Assembly: GCA_041688215.1 (NCBI GenBank)
Contig: JBDNIO010000164.1
Coordinates: 1-19,463 of the forward strand
Direction of reading: 5' to 3'
DNA: 19,463 nt
Source of the DNA: JBDNIO01 sp041688215
GTDB lineage: Bacteria; Pseudomonadota; Gammaproteobacteria; Nevskiales; Salinisphaeraceae
This document shows positions 7,002-14,525 of this stretch, one piece after another. Under the pieces are notes generated by a model that was not told where the DNA came from, ran no database searches, and was given only the letters and a program-made list of their open reading frames with translations. Numbering within the stretch: position 1 is the stretch's first letter; every line of letters begins with the position of its first letter. A program made the position numbers and the translations under genes.

Positions 7002-7757
7002 ATGATGTATACATGGGCGCTTTACAGCCTGAAAGGCGGGGTGGGTAAAACCGCCGCGGCAGTGAATGTGGCCTGGGAAGCCGCGCAGGCGGGGCGTAAG
7101 GTTTTGCTATGGGATCTGGACCCGCAGGGCGCAGCCACCTGGTATCTGAAAGCGGATCAGGCCAGATCGGAACCCGCAGCTAAAGTGCTGGGCGGCAAGA
7201 GCCCGCTGGGCCGTTTTATCCGCAAGACCGATTATCCGGGCTTACAGGTTATCCCCGCGGATGTGAGTTATCGTCACATTGATAGCCTGCTCGACCAGAC
7301 CAAGAAACATAAAAAGCTGCTGCGTCGGTTACTGGCGCCCTTTTCAGAGGATTACCAGTTAATCGTGCTGGATTGCCCGCCGAGGATGTCGCGTTTGGCG
7401 GCGGCGGTGATGCAGGCTTGCGATTCGCTCATTGTGCCGGCACCACCCACGCCCTTGTCACTTCGCGCACTGGCGCATGTACGTGAATTTGCAGACAAGC
7501 AGGGCATTAAGCGCGAAAACCTGCGACCGCTGGTGTCGATGGTGGATCGCAGAAAACGCATGCATAACGACATTATCGACGGCGATACCCCAGAGTTGTC
7601 AGATCGCCTGTCGACATTCATCTCCTATAACAGCAACGTCGAACGTATGGGCCTGCACCAGGCACCGGTAGGGGCATTTGCGCCATATTCTGTCGGCGCG
7701 CAGCAATTCGCAGTTTTGTGGCACGAACTCAACAAACGTTTTGGCACAGGCTGGTGA
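7002..7757 (+). CDS. Orphan ParA/MinD-like P-loop ATPase
   Basis: A 251-residue ParA-superfamily ATPase. The deviant Walker A motif is KGGVGKTA (residues 11-18, with the signature lysine at 11). Walker A' is LLWDLDPQG (D38, D40) and Walker B is LIVLDCPP (D124). These proteins dimerise on ATP and position cargo on nucleoid or membrane. No ParB-like gene or centromere-like repeats lie beside it, so chromosome partition is unlikely; cargo unknown. It starts 10 bases after the hotdog gene, with AAGGG upstream; ATG 7002 and ATG 7005 are adjacent alternatives. rsmG lies 138 bases downstream on the same strand. In many bacteria rsmG neighbours the true soj/parA, but this protein looks like a different branch. 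Confidence 0.9.
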   Translation: MMYTWALYSLKGGVGKTAAAVNVAWEAAQAGRKVLLWDLDPQGAATWYLKADQARSEPAAKVLGGKSPLGRFIRKTDYPGLQVIPADVSYRHIDSLLDQTKKHKKLLRRLLAPFSEDYQLIVLDCPPRMSRLAAAVMQACDSLIVPAPPTPLSLRALAHVREFADKQGIKRENLRPLVSMVDRRKRMHNDIIDGDTPELSDRLSTFISYNSNVERMGLHQAPVGAFAPYSVGAQQFAVLWHELNKRFGTGW

Positions 7758-7768
7758 AGCGCTGTGAA

Positions 7769-7828
7769 TGCGCCGGACGTGAAAGTGACCGGGATACACT
7801 CCCGATGGGAAATGCAATGACCGGCGCA
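7769..7828. repeat. Inverted repeats in the gap between the ParA-like gene and rsmG
   Basis: TGCGCCGG (7769-7776) is the reverse complement of CCGGCGCA (7821-7828), and within them CGGGA (7790-7794) pairs with TCCCG (7800-7804). No U-run follows. This could be a weak transcription attenuator or nothing more than chance in GC-rich DNA. The rest of the gap 7758-7884 holds no gene. Confidence 0.25.
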
Positions 7829-7884
7829 CTCGGCCGCTCGGGATTGTAGACTGTGTGCTGTGAGGTTCTTCAGGATATATTGAT

Positions 7885-7890
7885 GGAGGT
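7885..7890 (+). promoter_or_regulatory. Ribosome binding site that decides the TTG start of rsmG
   Basis: GGAGGT lies 5 bases before TTG 7896. It is one of the strongest Shine-Dalgarno sites in the window, and the next in-frame ATG is well inside conserved sequence. Confidence 0.7.
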
Positions 7891-7895
7891 CGTTT

Positions 7896-8564
7896 TTGCC
7901 CAAGCCCACTAAAGCGCGCGCAATAGTAGACTGGGACGGCTGCCTGAAGCGGCTAACCGCCGGTGCCAGAAGCCTGAAAGTTCGCACCTCGCCCGAGGCG
8001 CGTGCGGCCATGATCGACTTTCTGAAGCACCTGGAAACCTGGAATGCCAGCTATAACCTGACCGCGGTGCGTGCGCCAGAAGATATGGTGGTCCGGCATC
8101 TGCTGGACAGCCTGGCGGCCGCGCCCTATGTTAAAGGCGACAGCGTGGCGGATGTAGGCAGCGGGCCCGGCTTGCCGGGCATTCCGTTGGCCCTGGCGCA
8201 ACCGGGCAAGCGTTACACCCTGATTGAATCCAATGCCAAAAAGGCCGCGTTTCTGCGCCATATTGTACGTAGCCTGAAGCTGCAGAATGTGAGCGTAGTG
8301 CAGGAACGCAGCGACGACTATCGGTCCCGCGGCGGTTTCGATACGGTTATTTGCCGTGCCCTGGCGGAAACCGAACTGGCGTTAAAAATGGCGGGTCACT
8401 TGTGTGCGCCGGGCGGCCGTTTTGTATTGCTTAAAGGACGTGACCCGGCGGAGGAGCTGCAACAGATTTCCGGTGCTTTTCGTGTCGCGGAAGTGGCGAG
8501 TATCAGCGTGCCGGAACTGGAGGCGCAGCGGCATATTGCGGTGCTGGAGCCGGGGTTGTTATAA
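7896..8564 (+). CDS. rsmG: 16S rRNA (guanine527-N7)-methyltransferase RsmG (GidB)
   Basis: Cytoplasmic class I methyltransferase that uses SAM to methylate N7 of G527 (E. coli numbering) in 16S rRNA. Family marks are visible: WNASYNLTAV (residues 49-58), HLLDSL (68-73), the SAM-binding loop VGSGPGLPGIPLAL (87-100), LIESNAKKAAFL and VICRAL. Its 222 residues are slightly longer than E. coli RsmG (207), with the excess at the N-terminus. Start is TTG, set by GGAGGT 5 bases upstream. It is not next to mnmG or parB as in the usual origin-proximal cluster; an unrelated-looking ParA-type gene lies upstream instead. It converges on phaC across the hairpin array. Confidence 0.93.
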   Translation: MPKPTKARAIVDWDGCLKRLTAGARSLKVRTSPEARAAMIDFLKHLETWNASYNLTAVRAPEDMVVRHLLDSLAAAPYVKGDSVADVGSGPGLPGIPLALAQPGKRYTLIESNAKKAAFLRHIVRSLKLQNVSVVQERSDDYRSRGGFDTVICRALAETELALKMAGHLCAPGGRFVLLKGRDPAEELQQISGAFRVAEVASISVPELEAQRHIAVLEPGLL

Positions 8565-8579
8565 AGCCGATTGAATTGC

Positions 8580-8764
8580 GGCAAGATACAATCTTGCCTT
8601 GCAGAGGTTGCTTAAAAAGTCCATCCATGGACTTTTTTATCGAAGCAACCAGAAAACGCGGTTTCCTGGTTGCTTCATTTTCAAGCACTTACCGTGCTCG
8701 AAAATGTTGGCACATCCCTGTGCCAAGCGGGAACTGTAAAAAACTGCGTTTTTAAGCAGCCCCC
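8580..8764. repeat. Array of six tandem hairpins within a nested palindrome
   Basis: Nearly the whole gap 8565-8772 is self-complementary. In order: A, GGCAAGAT/ATCTTGCC (8580-8598); B, AAAAAGTCCAT/ATGGACTTTTT (8614-8637); C, GAAGCAACCAG/CTGGTTGCTTC (8642-8676), with 4 more inner pairs; D, 8676-8706, 12 of 13 pairs, core AGCAC/GTGCT; E, TTGGCACA/TGTGCCAA (8707-8726), loop TCCC; F, AAAAAC/GTTTTT (8739-8753). Hairpins B to F are enclosed by TGCTTAAAAA (8609-8618) and its reverse complement TTTTTAAGCA (8749-8758), which compete with the arms of B and F. All of these pairings are read directly; function is unknown. Hairpin B also acts as a terminator. Confidence 0.75.
8614..8638. terminator. Bidirectional rho-independent terminator between rsmG and phaC
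   Basis: An 11-base perfect stem (AAAAAGTCCAT with ATGGACTTTTT) flanked by an A-run on one side and a T-run on the other, placed between two convergent genes. It fits termination of rsmG on the plus strand and phaC on the minus strand. The stem has only moderate GC, so efficiency is uncertain. Confidence 0.65.
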
Positions 8765-8772
8765 ACAGGGCT

Positions 8773-9945
8773 TTAATCAGACCGCTTAGCCAGCCACTCA
8801 GACGCAATCTTCCAGGTATTATCCGGCGCCTTGCCGCCCGCAAATACACCCGCATGGCCGCCCGGCGCCATGCTGAAGGTCTTGTCTTCGGAATTAACCA
8901 CGTCCATCACCTTGCGCGCGCTGGCTTCGCCCACCAGGGTATCGTTTTCTCCGGCGATCGCGAGCAGGGAGCACTGAATACGCTCGAACCTGGCCTCCTC
9001 ATCGTCTAGCTGAATGCGTCCGGTTGCCAGCGCGTTATCCAGCCCGACCTTGACGAAAAAGTCCTGCACGATGCCGCCGGGGTAATCGAGCATGCGGTCG
9101 AACCAGCGGCTGGTGGTGGTGTGGACTTCGACAAAATCACGATCCGCCAGATTGATGAACAAGTCCCAGTAAGTCATCAGGCTGCCGACCGGGTTGGTCA
9201 TCTTGAACGCCAGGGAATTCATCCACCCGGGCACTTGTAAATAGCTGTTTTTAACATCATGCAGGCGCAAGTCGGTGTATTTGCGTATCAGGTGCGTAGG
9301 TGTATTCATCAGCACCAGAATCTTGGCCGCCAGGGTGGAATCGTGCATGTCGATGGGGCTGGCCACGGTCACGATATTGCGAATATGCGCGTCCCGCACC
9401 ACGGCGGCGTAGATCAGGCAGAACAGGCCGCCCATGCAGTAGCCGAACAGGCTGATGTCTTCCTGACCGGAATGCTTGCGTACCGCGCGGGCGGCGCTGG
9501 GCAGCATTTGTATCGTGTATTCGCGCACCCCCAGGTGGGCATGCTCGCGGTGCGGTTCGCCGAAATCCACCAGATAGACTGCAAAACCCTCGGCCAGCAG
9601 GAAACGCACCAGGCTGCGTTCGGGCAGCAGGTCGAAAATCAGGGTGCTGGCGGCCAGCGGAGGGACTAGTAAAACCGGCGTGCGGTGCTTGCGTTTTTTT
9701 ACCTTCACGCGCTGCTTGCCGACCTGGATATGGTCTTCGCCCAGCGGCGGGTAATAGCGCAGCTTCAGCAGACCGTGATCGAATAGCAGTTCGTAAGGCG
9801 TTAAGTCGGCCTTGACCAAGCTATCCGTGTTGAACAGGCGGTCGTAACCGTTGCGCAAAAAATCGGATGCGGTGCCCGCACCTTCACGTGCCGATTGCGG
9901 CGTGTCCTGGGCGAAGCGTCGGAATCTGGCCAGTTTGTCCATCAT
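8773..9945 (-). CDS. phaC: Polyhydroxyalkanoate synthase-like protein (class III PhaC type)
   Basis: A 390-residue alpha/beta-hydrolase of the PhaC group, which polymerises hydroxyacyl-CoA into PHA granules. The modified lipase box with catalytic cysteine is GYCMGG (Cys170); the other triad members are likely Asp335 (GENDTLVG) and His364 (GGHAGVFAGG). The length fits class III synthases (about 355-400), not class I/II (about 560-600). Class III enzymes normally need PhaE; no phaE, phaA or phaB is in the window. TATAAT sits 8 bases from the start, with no Shine-Dalgarno. ATG 9942 is an adjacent alternative start. It lies downstream of msrA on the same strand. It could be a PhaC-related hydrolase of another function. 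Confidence 0.82.
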   Translation of the reverse strand: MMDKLARFRRFAQDTPQSAREGAGTASDFLRNGYDRLFNTDSLVKADLTPYELLFDHGLLKLRYYPPLGEDHIQVGKQRVKVKKRKHRTPVLLVPPLAASTLIFDLLPERSLVRFLLAEGFAVYLVDFGEPHREHAHLGVREYTIQMLPSAARAVRKHSGQEDISLFGYCMGGLFCLIYAAVVRDAHIRNIVTVASPIDMHDSTLAAKILVLMNTPTHLIRKYTDLRLHDVKNSYLQVPGWMNSLAFKMTNPVGSLMTYWDLFINLADRDFVEVHTTTSRWFDRMLDYPGGIVQDFFVKVGLDNALATGRIQLDDEEARFERIQCSLLAIAGENDTLVGEASARKVMDVVNSEDKTFSMAPGGHAGVFAGGKAPDNTWKIASEWLAKRSD

Positions 9946-9953
9946 GACGCATG

Positions 9954-9959
9954 ATTATA
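9954..9959 (-). promoter_or_regulatory. -10 box of phaC, implying a leaderless transcript
   Basis: A perfect TATAAT on the minus strand ends 8 bases before ATG 9945. With initiation about 7 bases after the box, the mRNA would begin almost at the start codon. No convincing -35 box was found. A small GGGTA/TACCC hairpin (9978-9995) lies between msrA and this box. Confidence 0.4.
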
Positions 9960-10005
9960 CTGGGCCAGGGGTACGCTGGGTAATCGGCGCTACCCGAGCG
10001 GGAAA

Positions 10006-10659
10006 TCAGTGTCCGGCTTTATCGCCCCACAGTTCTTCCAGACGCGCATCACGTCCACAGGCCGAGCGGTAGAATTTATAGCGTATCGGTGTGGTTTTAT
10101 AGTAGTTCTGGTGATAGTCCTCGGCATCGTAAAAGGCAGTGGCCTTAACAATATCCGTTACGATAGGGCTTGGCGCGCCGTTGGCGTTCTGCAGCTTCTT
10201 TTTCGATGCCTCGGCCAGTTTTTTCTGCTTCTCGTTCTGGTAAAAAATAGCGGTGCGGTATTGATTGCCGCGGTCGCAGAACTGGCCGCCGGCATCGGTG
10301 GGGTCTACGTTGTGCCAGAACACTTCAAGTAGTTTTTCGTAGCCGACCTTGTTGGGGTCATACACGATCTCAACTGCCTCGGTGTGGCCGCTGGAGACTT
10401 CGCGATAGGTGGGGTTTTCTGTGCGGCCGCCTGTGTAACCCGAGGTGGTTGAGACCACGCCGTCGAGTTCATCGAAAGGCGCTTCCATGCACCAGAAACA
10501 GCCGCCTGCGAATACCGCGGTCGCCGTATTTTCAGGCGCGCTTTGGGACTGGGTTTCGCCAGCCTGCGATTGTGTGGCTTCGCCATTGGATTGCTGCCCG
10601 CAGGCGGGCAGCACAAGGGCGAACAGGGCGGCGGCTGATAGCCGGTAAAATAACGTCAT
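10006..10659 (-). CDS. msrA: Peptide methionine sulfoxide reductase MsrA, lipoprotein form
   Basis: Reduces methionine-S-sulfoxide in oxidised proteins. The signature GCFWC is present with the catalytic Cys at residue 54 (second Cys 57), followed by SGYTGG and the conserved YHQNYY stretch. Unlike cytosolic E. coli MsrA, it begins with a lipoprotein signal: hydrophobic core LSAAALFALV and lipobox LPAC (Cys20). A low-complexity Gln/Ser/Glu linker (about residues 21-45) follows, so it is probably anchored in the envelope facing the periplasm. Length 217 with signal; the catalytic part is a normal size for MsrA. An electron donor (DsbD/thioredoxin-like) is not in the window. The gene precedes phaC by 60 bases on the same strand. 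Confidence 0.95.
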   Translation of the reverse strand: MTLFYRLSAAALFALVLPACGQQSNGEATQSQAGETQSQSAPENTATAVFAGGCFWCMEAPFDELDGVVSTTSGYTGGRTENPTYREVSSGHTEAVEIVYDPNKVGYEKLLEVFWHNVDPTDAGGQFCDRGNQYRTAIFYQNEKQKKLAEASKKKLQNANGAPSPIVTDIVKATAFYDAEDYHQNYYKTTPIRYKFYRSACGRDARLEELWGDKAGH

Positions 10660-10740
10660 AGCTAAAATCCGGGGGTGTTAGTGTGAGGTTAGACCGTAGT
10701 AAGTCCATAATGATCACAGGTTTTCACGGAGAATTCGCCC

Positions 10741-11361
10741 ATGGGTTTTTATGATCGCAATGTGTTGCCGCATGTGCTTGATTTTGCTTGTGGTTTAAAA
10801 GCCATACGCAAGCAGCGCGAGAAGATCGTACCGCTGGCGCACGGCGATACGCTGGAAGTCGGCATCGGTACGGGCCAGAACCTCTGCCATTACGACAAGC
10901 ACAAATTATCGCGTTTATGGGGCCTGGACCCGGCGGCCGAAATGCAGCCCAAGGCGCGCAAACGCATGCAGGCCGCCGGCCTGGATGTTGACCTGATTCC
11001 CATCTCGGCCGAGGCCATTCCCAGGGAAGACGCGAGTTTCGACACCGTGGTGCTTACCTACACACTCTGCAGTATTTCCGACCCGGTAACCGCGGTTAAG
11101 GAAATACGCCGGGTATTAAAATCCGGCGGCCAGCTCCTCTACTGTGAACATGGCCTTGCGCCGGACCCGAATGTGGCCAAGTGGCAGGAACGCCTGACCC
11201 CGTCCTGGCGCAAAATTGCAGGTGATTGCCGGATGGGACGCGATATCCCGGCAATTCTCAAGCAGGGCGGTTTCGAGTTGCCCAATATGCAACAGGGCTA
11301 TATTCCAGGCCCGAAAATTCTTTGCTACAACTACTGGGGTGTGGCCCATAACGCGGATTAA
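10741..11361 (+). CDS. Class I SAM-dependent methyltransferase
   Basis: A 206-residue Rossmann-fold methyltransferase (Methyltransf_11-like). Motif I is LEVGIGTGQN (GIGTG at residues 41-45), the acidic post-I loop is LWGLDPA, and motif II/III regions FDTVVLTYTLCSI and IRRVLKSGGQLLYCEHG are clear. The N-terminus MGFYDRNVLPHVLDFAC resembles METTL7/phospholipid-methyltransferase-like bacterial proteins; the substrate is unknown. GGAGAA precedes the ATG. It is divergent from msrA (81 bases between starts). Its stop overlaps that of the convergent DUF3047-like gene by four bases (TTAA at 11358-11361), leaving no room for a terminator. Confidence 0.9.
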   Translation: MGFYDRNVLPHVLDFACGLKAIRKQREKIVPLAHGDTLEVGIGTGQNLCHYDKHKLSRLWGLDPAAEMQPKARKRMQAAGLDVDLIPISAEAIPREDASFDTVVLTYTLCSISDPVTAVKEIRRVLKSGGQLLYCEHGLAPDPNVAKWQERLTPSWRKIAGDCRMGRDIPAILKQGGFELPNMQQGYIPGPKILCYNYWGVAHNAD

Positions 11362-12539
11362 ATTCGTAAAGTAGTACTGCCTGATGTGAGCGCGATATTG
11401 CGGTACTCGCAATCGCCGGGTTGCCGCTGGAACAGGCTGTTGGCGATAAGCCAGACGCGTTTGATGTTCGCCGCGGGCGTACCCAGCGCACGAATACAAT
11501 CGTCATAAACGTTGCGTGTTTCCTGCTGCCATTGGGCCAGACCCTGCGGGCCGCTGCGGATTACAATGTGCGTTTCGCGATGGGCCCAGGTCGGCAGCGG
11601 GCAGGTATAGACGGTTTCCGCCGGCAGCTCTGCGCTCCAGTACCAGGTGATGTCCTGGCCGTTGTCGAACTCGACTGCAATGCTTAAATAGTCGTGTGTA
11701 GGTAGCGTGTCCTCGGCAATGTCCGAGGGCAGGCGCTCGATACGCCACTCCCATGAAATCTGCGTGTCCGGGGTGAGTTCCAGCGGCGCGTCGTATTGCA
11801 GAATGCCGACATCGGCGTGGGTGTGGCAGCGAATGGAGTCTTGCCCAGCATTACTCTGCGACTGGTAAATCTCGGATTCGCCCAGAAACCAGAGGTATTT
11901 CCAGGATTCTGGCGGACGGTTCTCGCTTTGCAAGCGTGCGAGTTCGGCGGCAATTTGCGGTGGTGCATTTGCAGTCTTATTGAGTTCAGTCAAGGCAGCG
12001 GCTAAATCGCTGTCCTGACGCCAGCACAGAATCAGCGTGGTGATGCCGCCGGAGGCCTTGCGGTAATCCGCGGGATCAGTCGCCAATTCGCCGCTACGCG
12101 TGGCCCATTCGCCGGGAAAATAGCTGGCCAGGTACAGCCGGCCGTTCGCCTCGGGGACAAAGCTCTGCGTATCGCGAGTACCGCTGAAAACGTCGCCATC
12201 CTCACCCACGCGCATCCATAACTGAAAGCGCGGGCCCACCCAGATATCCAGCAGGCGAGACAGGTAAACCCGGCCGCAACTGAACAGAGAAACGGGTTCG
12301 CCCGCGCAAAGGTCAACGCCGGTATCAAACCAGGGCGGTTGATTCGCCGGTATGTCCACCAGCGCGGACTGCTCAAGCTGCGGGGCTGCGGCTTGCTCCA
12401 GCCAGGTTTCGCAGTGGGACCGAAAGGAGGCGCGATCAGGTTCGGGCGTCAGTTGTCCACGCCAGCGTTTGCTGGTGGTGCGCCAGATCAGCCGGCTGAC
12501 TATTGCCAGTTCGTGCAGGGTTTGTTTGAACGTCTTCAT
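11358..12539 (-). CDS. DUF3047 domain protein
   Basis: A 393-residue protein. The C-terminal half matches DUF3047: ISWEWRIERLPSD, a TWYWSAELP strand, VIRSGPQGLAQWQQETRNVY (about residues 335-354) and a final VWLIANSLF segment. These are conserved features of that uncharacterised, probably beta-sandwich family. The N-terminal half (about 180 residues) contains a jelly-roll-like stretch (VYLSRLLDIWVGPRFQLWMRVG) of no recognised family. No signal peptide is evident. I chose ATG 12539; the frame is open to TTG 12584, but that start would overlap the rhomboid gene and lacks a ribosome site. It is last in a minus-strand series after MFS and rhomboid genes. Function unknown. Confidence 0.83.
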   Translation of the reverse strand: MKTFKQTLHELAIVSRLIWRTTSKRWRGQLTPEPDRASFRSHCETWLEQAAAPQLEQSALVDIPANQPPWFDTGVDLCAGEPVSLFSCGRVYLSRLLDIWVGPRFQLWMRVGEDGDVFSGTRDTQSFVPEANGRLYLASYFPGEWATRSGELATDPADYRKASGGITTLILCWRQDSDLAAALTELNKTANAPPQIAAELARLQSENRPPESWKYLWFLGESEIYQSQSNAGQDSIRCHTHADVGILQYDAPLELTPDTQISWEWRIERLPSDIAEDTLPTHDYLSIAVEFDNGQDITWYWSAELPAETVYTCPLPTWAHRETHIVIRSGPQGLAQWQQETRNVYDDCIRALGTPAANIKRVWLIANSLFQRQPGDCEYRNIALTSGSTTLRI

Positions 12540-12570
12540 AATTTCAGCATGATTTCGGCATGGTCGTGGA

Positions 12571-13194
12571 TTATCTATAGGCAAACGTCGGATTCATCAC
12601 TTGCTCCACAAAATGCGGCGCCAATGCCGGCTCCATGCACAGCGCAAACAGGATACCGTAGCCGGCGCCCCACAGATGAGCGCTGTGATTGATGTTACCG
12701 CCGCCGCGGTGGGCGGCATAGAAACTGTAAGCCGTGTAGGCCACCGCAAACACGATGGCCGGCAACGGAAAAAAGAATACAAAAAGCAGCGACCAGGGTG
12801 CGAGCAGGATATAAGCGAACAACACCGCCGAGACGGCGCCAGAAGCGCCCAGGCTGCGGTAATTTGGATCCCGCAAATGTTGTATATAGCTGGGCACAAT
12901 GGCAACCACAATCGCTGAAAGATAGAACAGTACAAAACCAATACCGCCTATATATTGCGCGAAAAACGGCTCCATGACACGGCCAAAAAAATACAGCGTA
13001 ATCATATTGAACAACAGGTGCGCGCCGTCGGCATGCACAAAGCCGTGGGTAATCAGGCGGTGCGCTTCGCCACGTGCAATTGCCGGCGGCCAGAACAGTA
13101 GCTTGCCGAGTAATGCCTGGTTACTGAAACAGGGAATCGACACCGCGCAGGTCAGTGCGATCAGGGCCAGTGTAATGAGCGGTTCTTGCAGCAT
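12571..13194 (-). CDS. Rhomboid-family intramembrane serine protease
   Basis: A 207-residue, six-helix membrane protein that would cleave substrate helices within the bilayer. The catalytic serine is in LGASGAVSAV (Ser118 of the GxSG motif) and the histidine in NHSAHLWGAGYG (His173). The HLLFNM segment (about residues 59-64) supplies the conserved His/Asn of the oxyanion region. All key residues are in place, so activity is expected; substrates are unknown. It starts 27 bases after the MFS gene stop and ends 31 bases before the DUF3047 gene, so the three are likely co-transcribed. No good Shine-Dalgarno is seen at ATG 13194. Confidence 0.92.
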   Translation of the reverse strand: MLQEPLITLALIALTCAVSIPCFSNQALLGKLLFWPPAIARGEAHRLITHGFVHADGAHLLFNMITLYFFGRVMEPFFAQYIGGIGFVLFYLSAIVVAIVPSYIQHLRDPNYRSLGASGAVSAVLFAYILLAPWSLLFVFFFPLPAIVFAVAYTAYSFYAAHRGGGNINHSAHLWGAGYGILFALCMEPALAPHFVEQVMNPTFAYR

Positions 13195-13221
13195 GAGATT
13201 AAAGGGGTTAGGAAAACTAGG

Positions 13222-14469
13222 CTATTGTGCCTGAACCGCCGCCGGCTTCGTCAGGAGCAAATTGCGGCAGGCGAATACCCCCAGAAGCGGGCCGGGGACC
13301 AATACCAGAAACAGGAACTCGATAGGAATAATGCGACTTAACAGGCTGATAACCTGAATACTGATCGCGGTAATGGTAAAGCCGATGCAGTTGACCAGCG
13401 TAAGCGCGGTGCCCACGTATTCGCGCGGCGCCGAGTTGGCGGTTACGGTAGAAAACTGTGGCGAGTCGCCGGCCACGGTAATGCCCCAGAACAGCATAAA
13501 GCACAGAAACAGGGCAGGCGGCGCGTACAGCAGCATGATAGGCGACAACAGGCAGGCCAGGCCCGAACCGGCAAGCAGATAAAACGCCACCCGCGCGCTG
13601 CCTGCGCGTTGCGAAACCAGTCCACCGCCGACACAACCCAGGGCACCTATGCCGAGTATATAAAACGACCACAGGGAAACGTTCAAATCCGGCAGGCCGG
13701 CGCGCTGTGCATAGTGCGCCAGAATAACCGGCAAAAACGCCCAGAGCGCGTAAAGCTCCCACATGTGGCCGAAATAGCCGAACGTCGCGGAACGCAGATC
13801 ACGGGAGCGAAATATCCTGGGGATGGCGCCGATACTGAATACTGTTCTGGCGGGCAGGTAGGGCCCGACGGGCACCAGAAAATAAACCGCGAGGCCGCCG
13901 AGCACAGCAATAGCAGATACCGCGGCCAGAATGTACTCCCAGGCCAGGGTGCTTCCCAGCCCGCGTAACAGATGCGGAAATGCGGTGCCCAGCACCAGTG
14001 CCCCGAGCAGATAACCAATCGCCCGCCCCAGGCCTTGCTCATACCAGGAGGCGGCAATTTTCATGCCCACGGGATAAATGCCGGCCAGAAAAAAACCGGT
14101 AGCGAAACGCAAAAACAGAAGCGACCCTAAACCCTGTCCGAACAGGAATACCGCGAGGTTGCAGCCGGCGCCGAGAAGCGCGCAGATCAGGAAGACGGCG
14201 GGTGGTGGATAGCGGTCAGACAGCGATAGCAGCGCAAAACACAGCGTGCCGGCTACAAAGCCAAACTGTACGGCTGAGGTAATCAGGCCGAGCGCATTCG
14301 CGGGCAAGTCCCAGGCAGCCTGCAAGTCGCCAAGCACGGCGTTACCCGCAAACCACAGCGAGGTCGCGGCAAACTGGGATAGTACAATAACCGGCAGTAT
14401 CCACCGGGGCCGTGCGTGTGCGATCCTTGCGATTCCTGGATTTTCAGGCATGTCCGGCATGTCCGGCAT
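13222..14469 (-). CDS. Major facilitator superfamily transporter
   Basis: About 415 residues with roughly twelve hydrophobic segments, an inner-membrane proton- or solute-coupled carrier. The cytoplasmic loop between helices 2 and 3 is LSDRYPPPAVF (a degenerate version of the MFS motif A), and helix 1 carries SQFAATSLWFAGNAV. Substrate unknown; no nitrate- or drug-specific signature was noted. The frame is open to TTG 14496, but ATG 14469 is a better start. Two more in-frame ATGs follow at 14460 and 14451, because the first codons are a 9-base tandem repeat (MPDMPDMPE). First gene of the MFS-rhomboid-DUF3047 series, divergent from the DUF2855 gene. Confidence 0.88.
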   Translation of the reverse strand: MPDMPDMPENPGIARIAHARPRWILPVIVLSQFAATSLWFAGNAVLGDLQAAWDLPANALGLITSAVQFGFVAGTLCFALLSLSDRYPPPAVFLICALLGAGCNLAVFLFGQGLGSLLFLRFATGFFLAGIYPVGMKIAASWYEQGLGRAIGYLLGALVLGTAFPHLLRGLGSTLAWEYILAAVSAIAVLGGLAVYFLVPVGPYLPARTVFSIGAIPRIFRSRDLRSATFGYFGHMWELYALWAFLPVILAHYAQRAGLPDLNVSLWSFYILGIGALGCVGGGLVSQRAGSARVAFYLLAGSGLACLLSPIMLLYAPPALFLCFMLFWGITVAGDSPQFSTVTANSAPREYVGTALTLVNCIGFTITAISIQVISLLSRIIPIEFLFLVLVPGPLLGVFACRNLLLTKPAAVQAQ

Positions 14470-14525
14470 GTTGCAGCGGCGCGGTGTATCCTGCAAGACT
14501 TGCTAACGCGAAAGGACAGCCAGGT

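Noticed and set aside
7758..7884. Promoter for rsmG (TATATT at 7876-7881)
   Set aside because: It is only 4 bases from the Shine-Dalgarno, so transcription would begin in or after the ribosome site; no -35 box was seen.
8580..8764. CRISPR-like array
   Set aside because: The palindromes differ from each other in sequence and spacing, and there are no equal-length spacers or cas genes.
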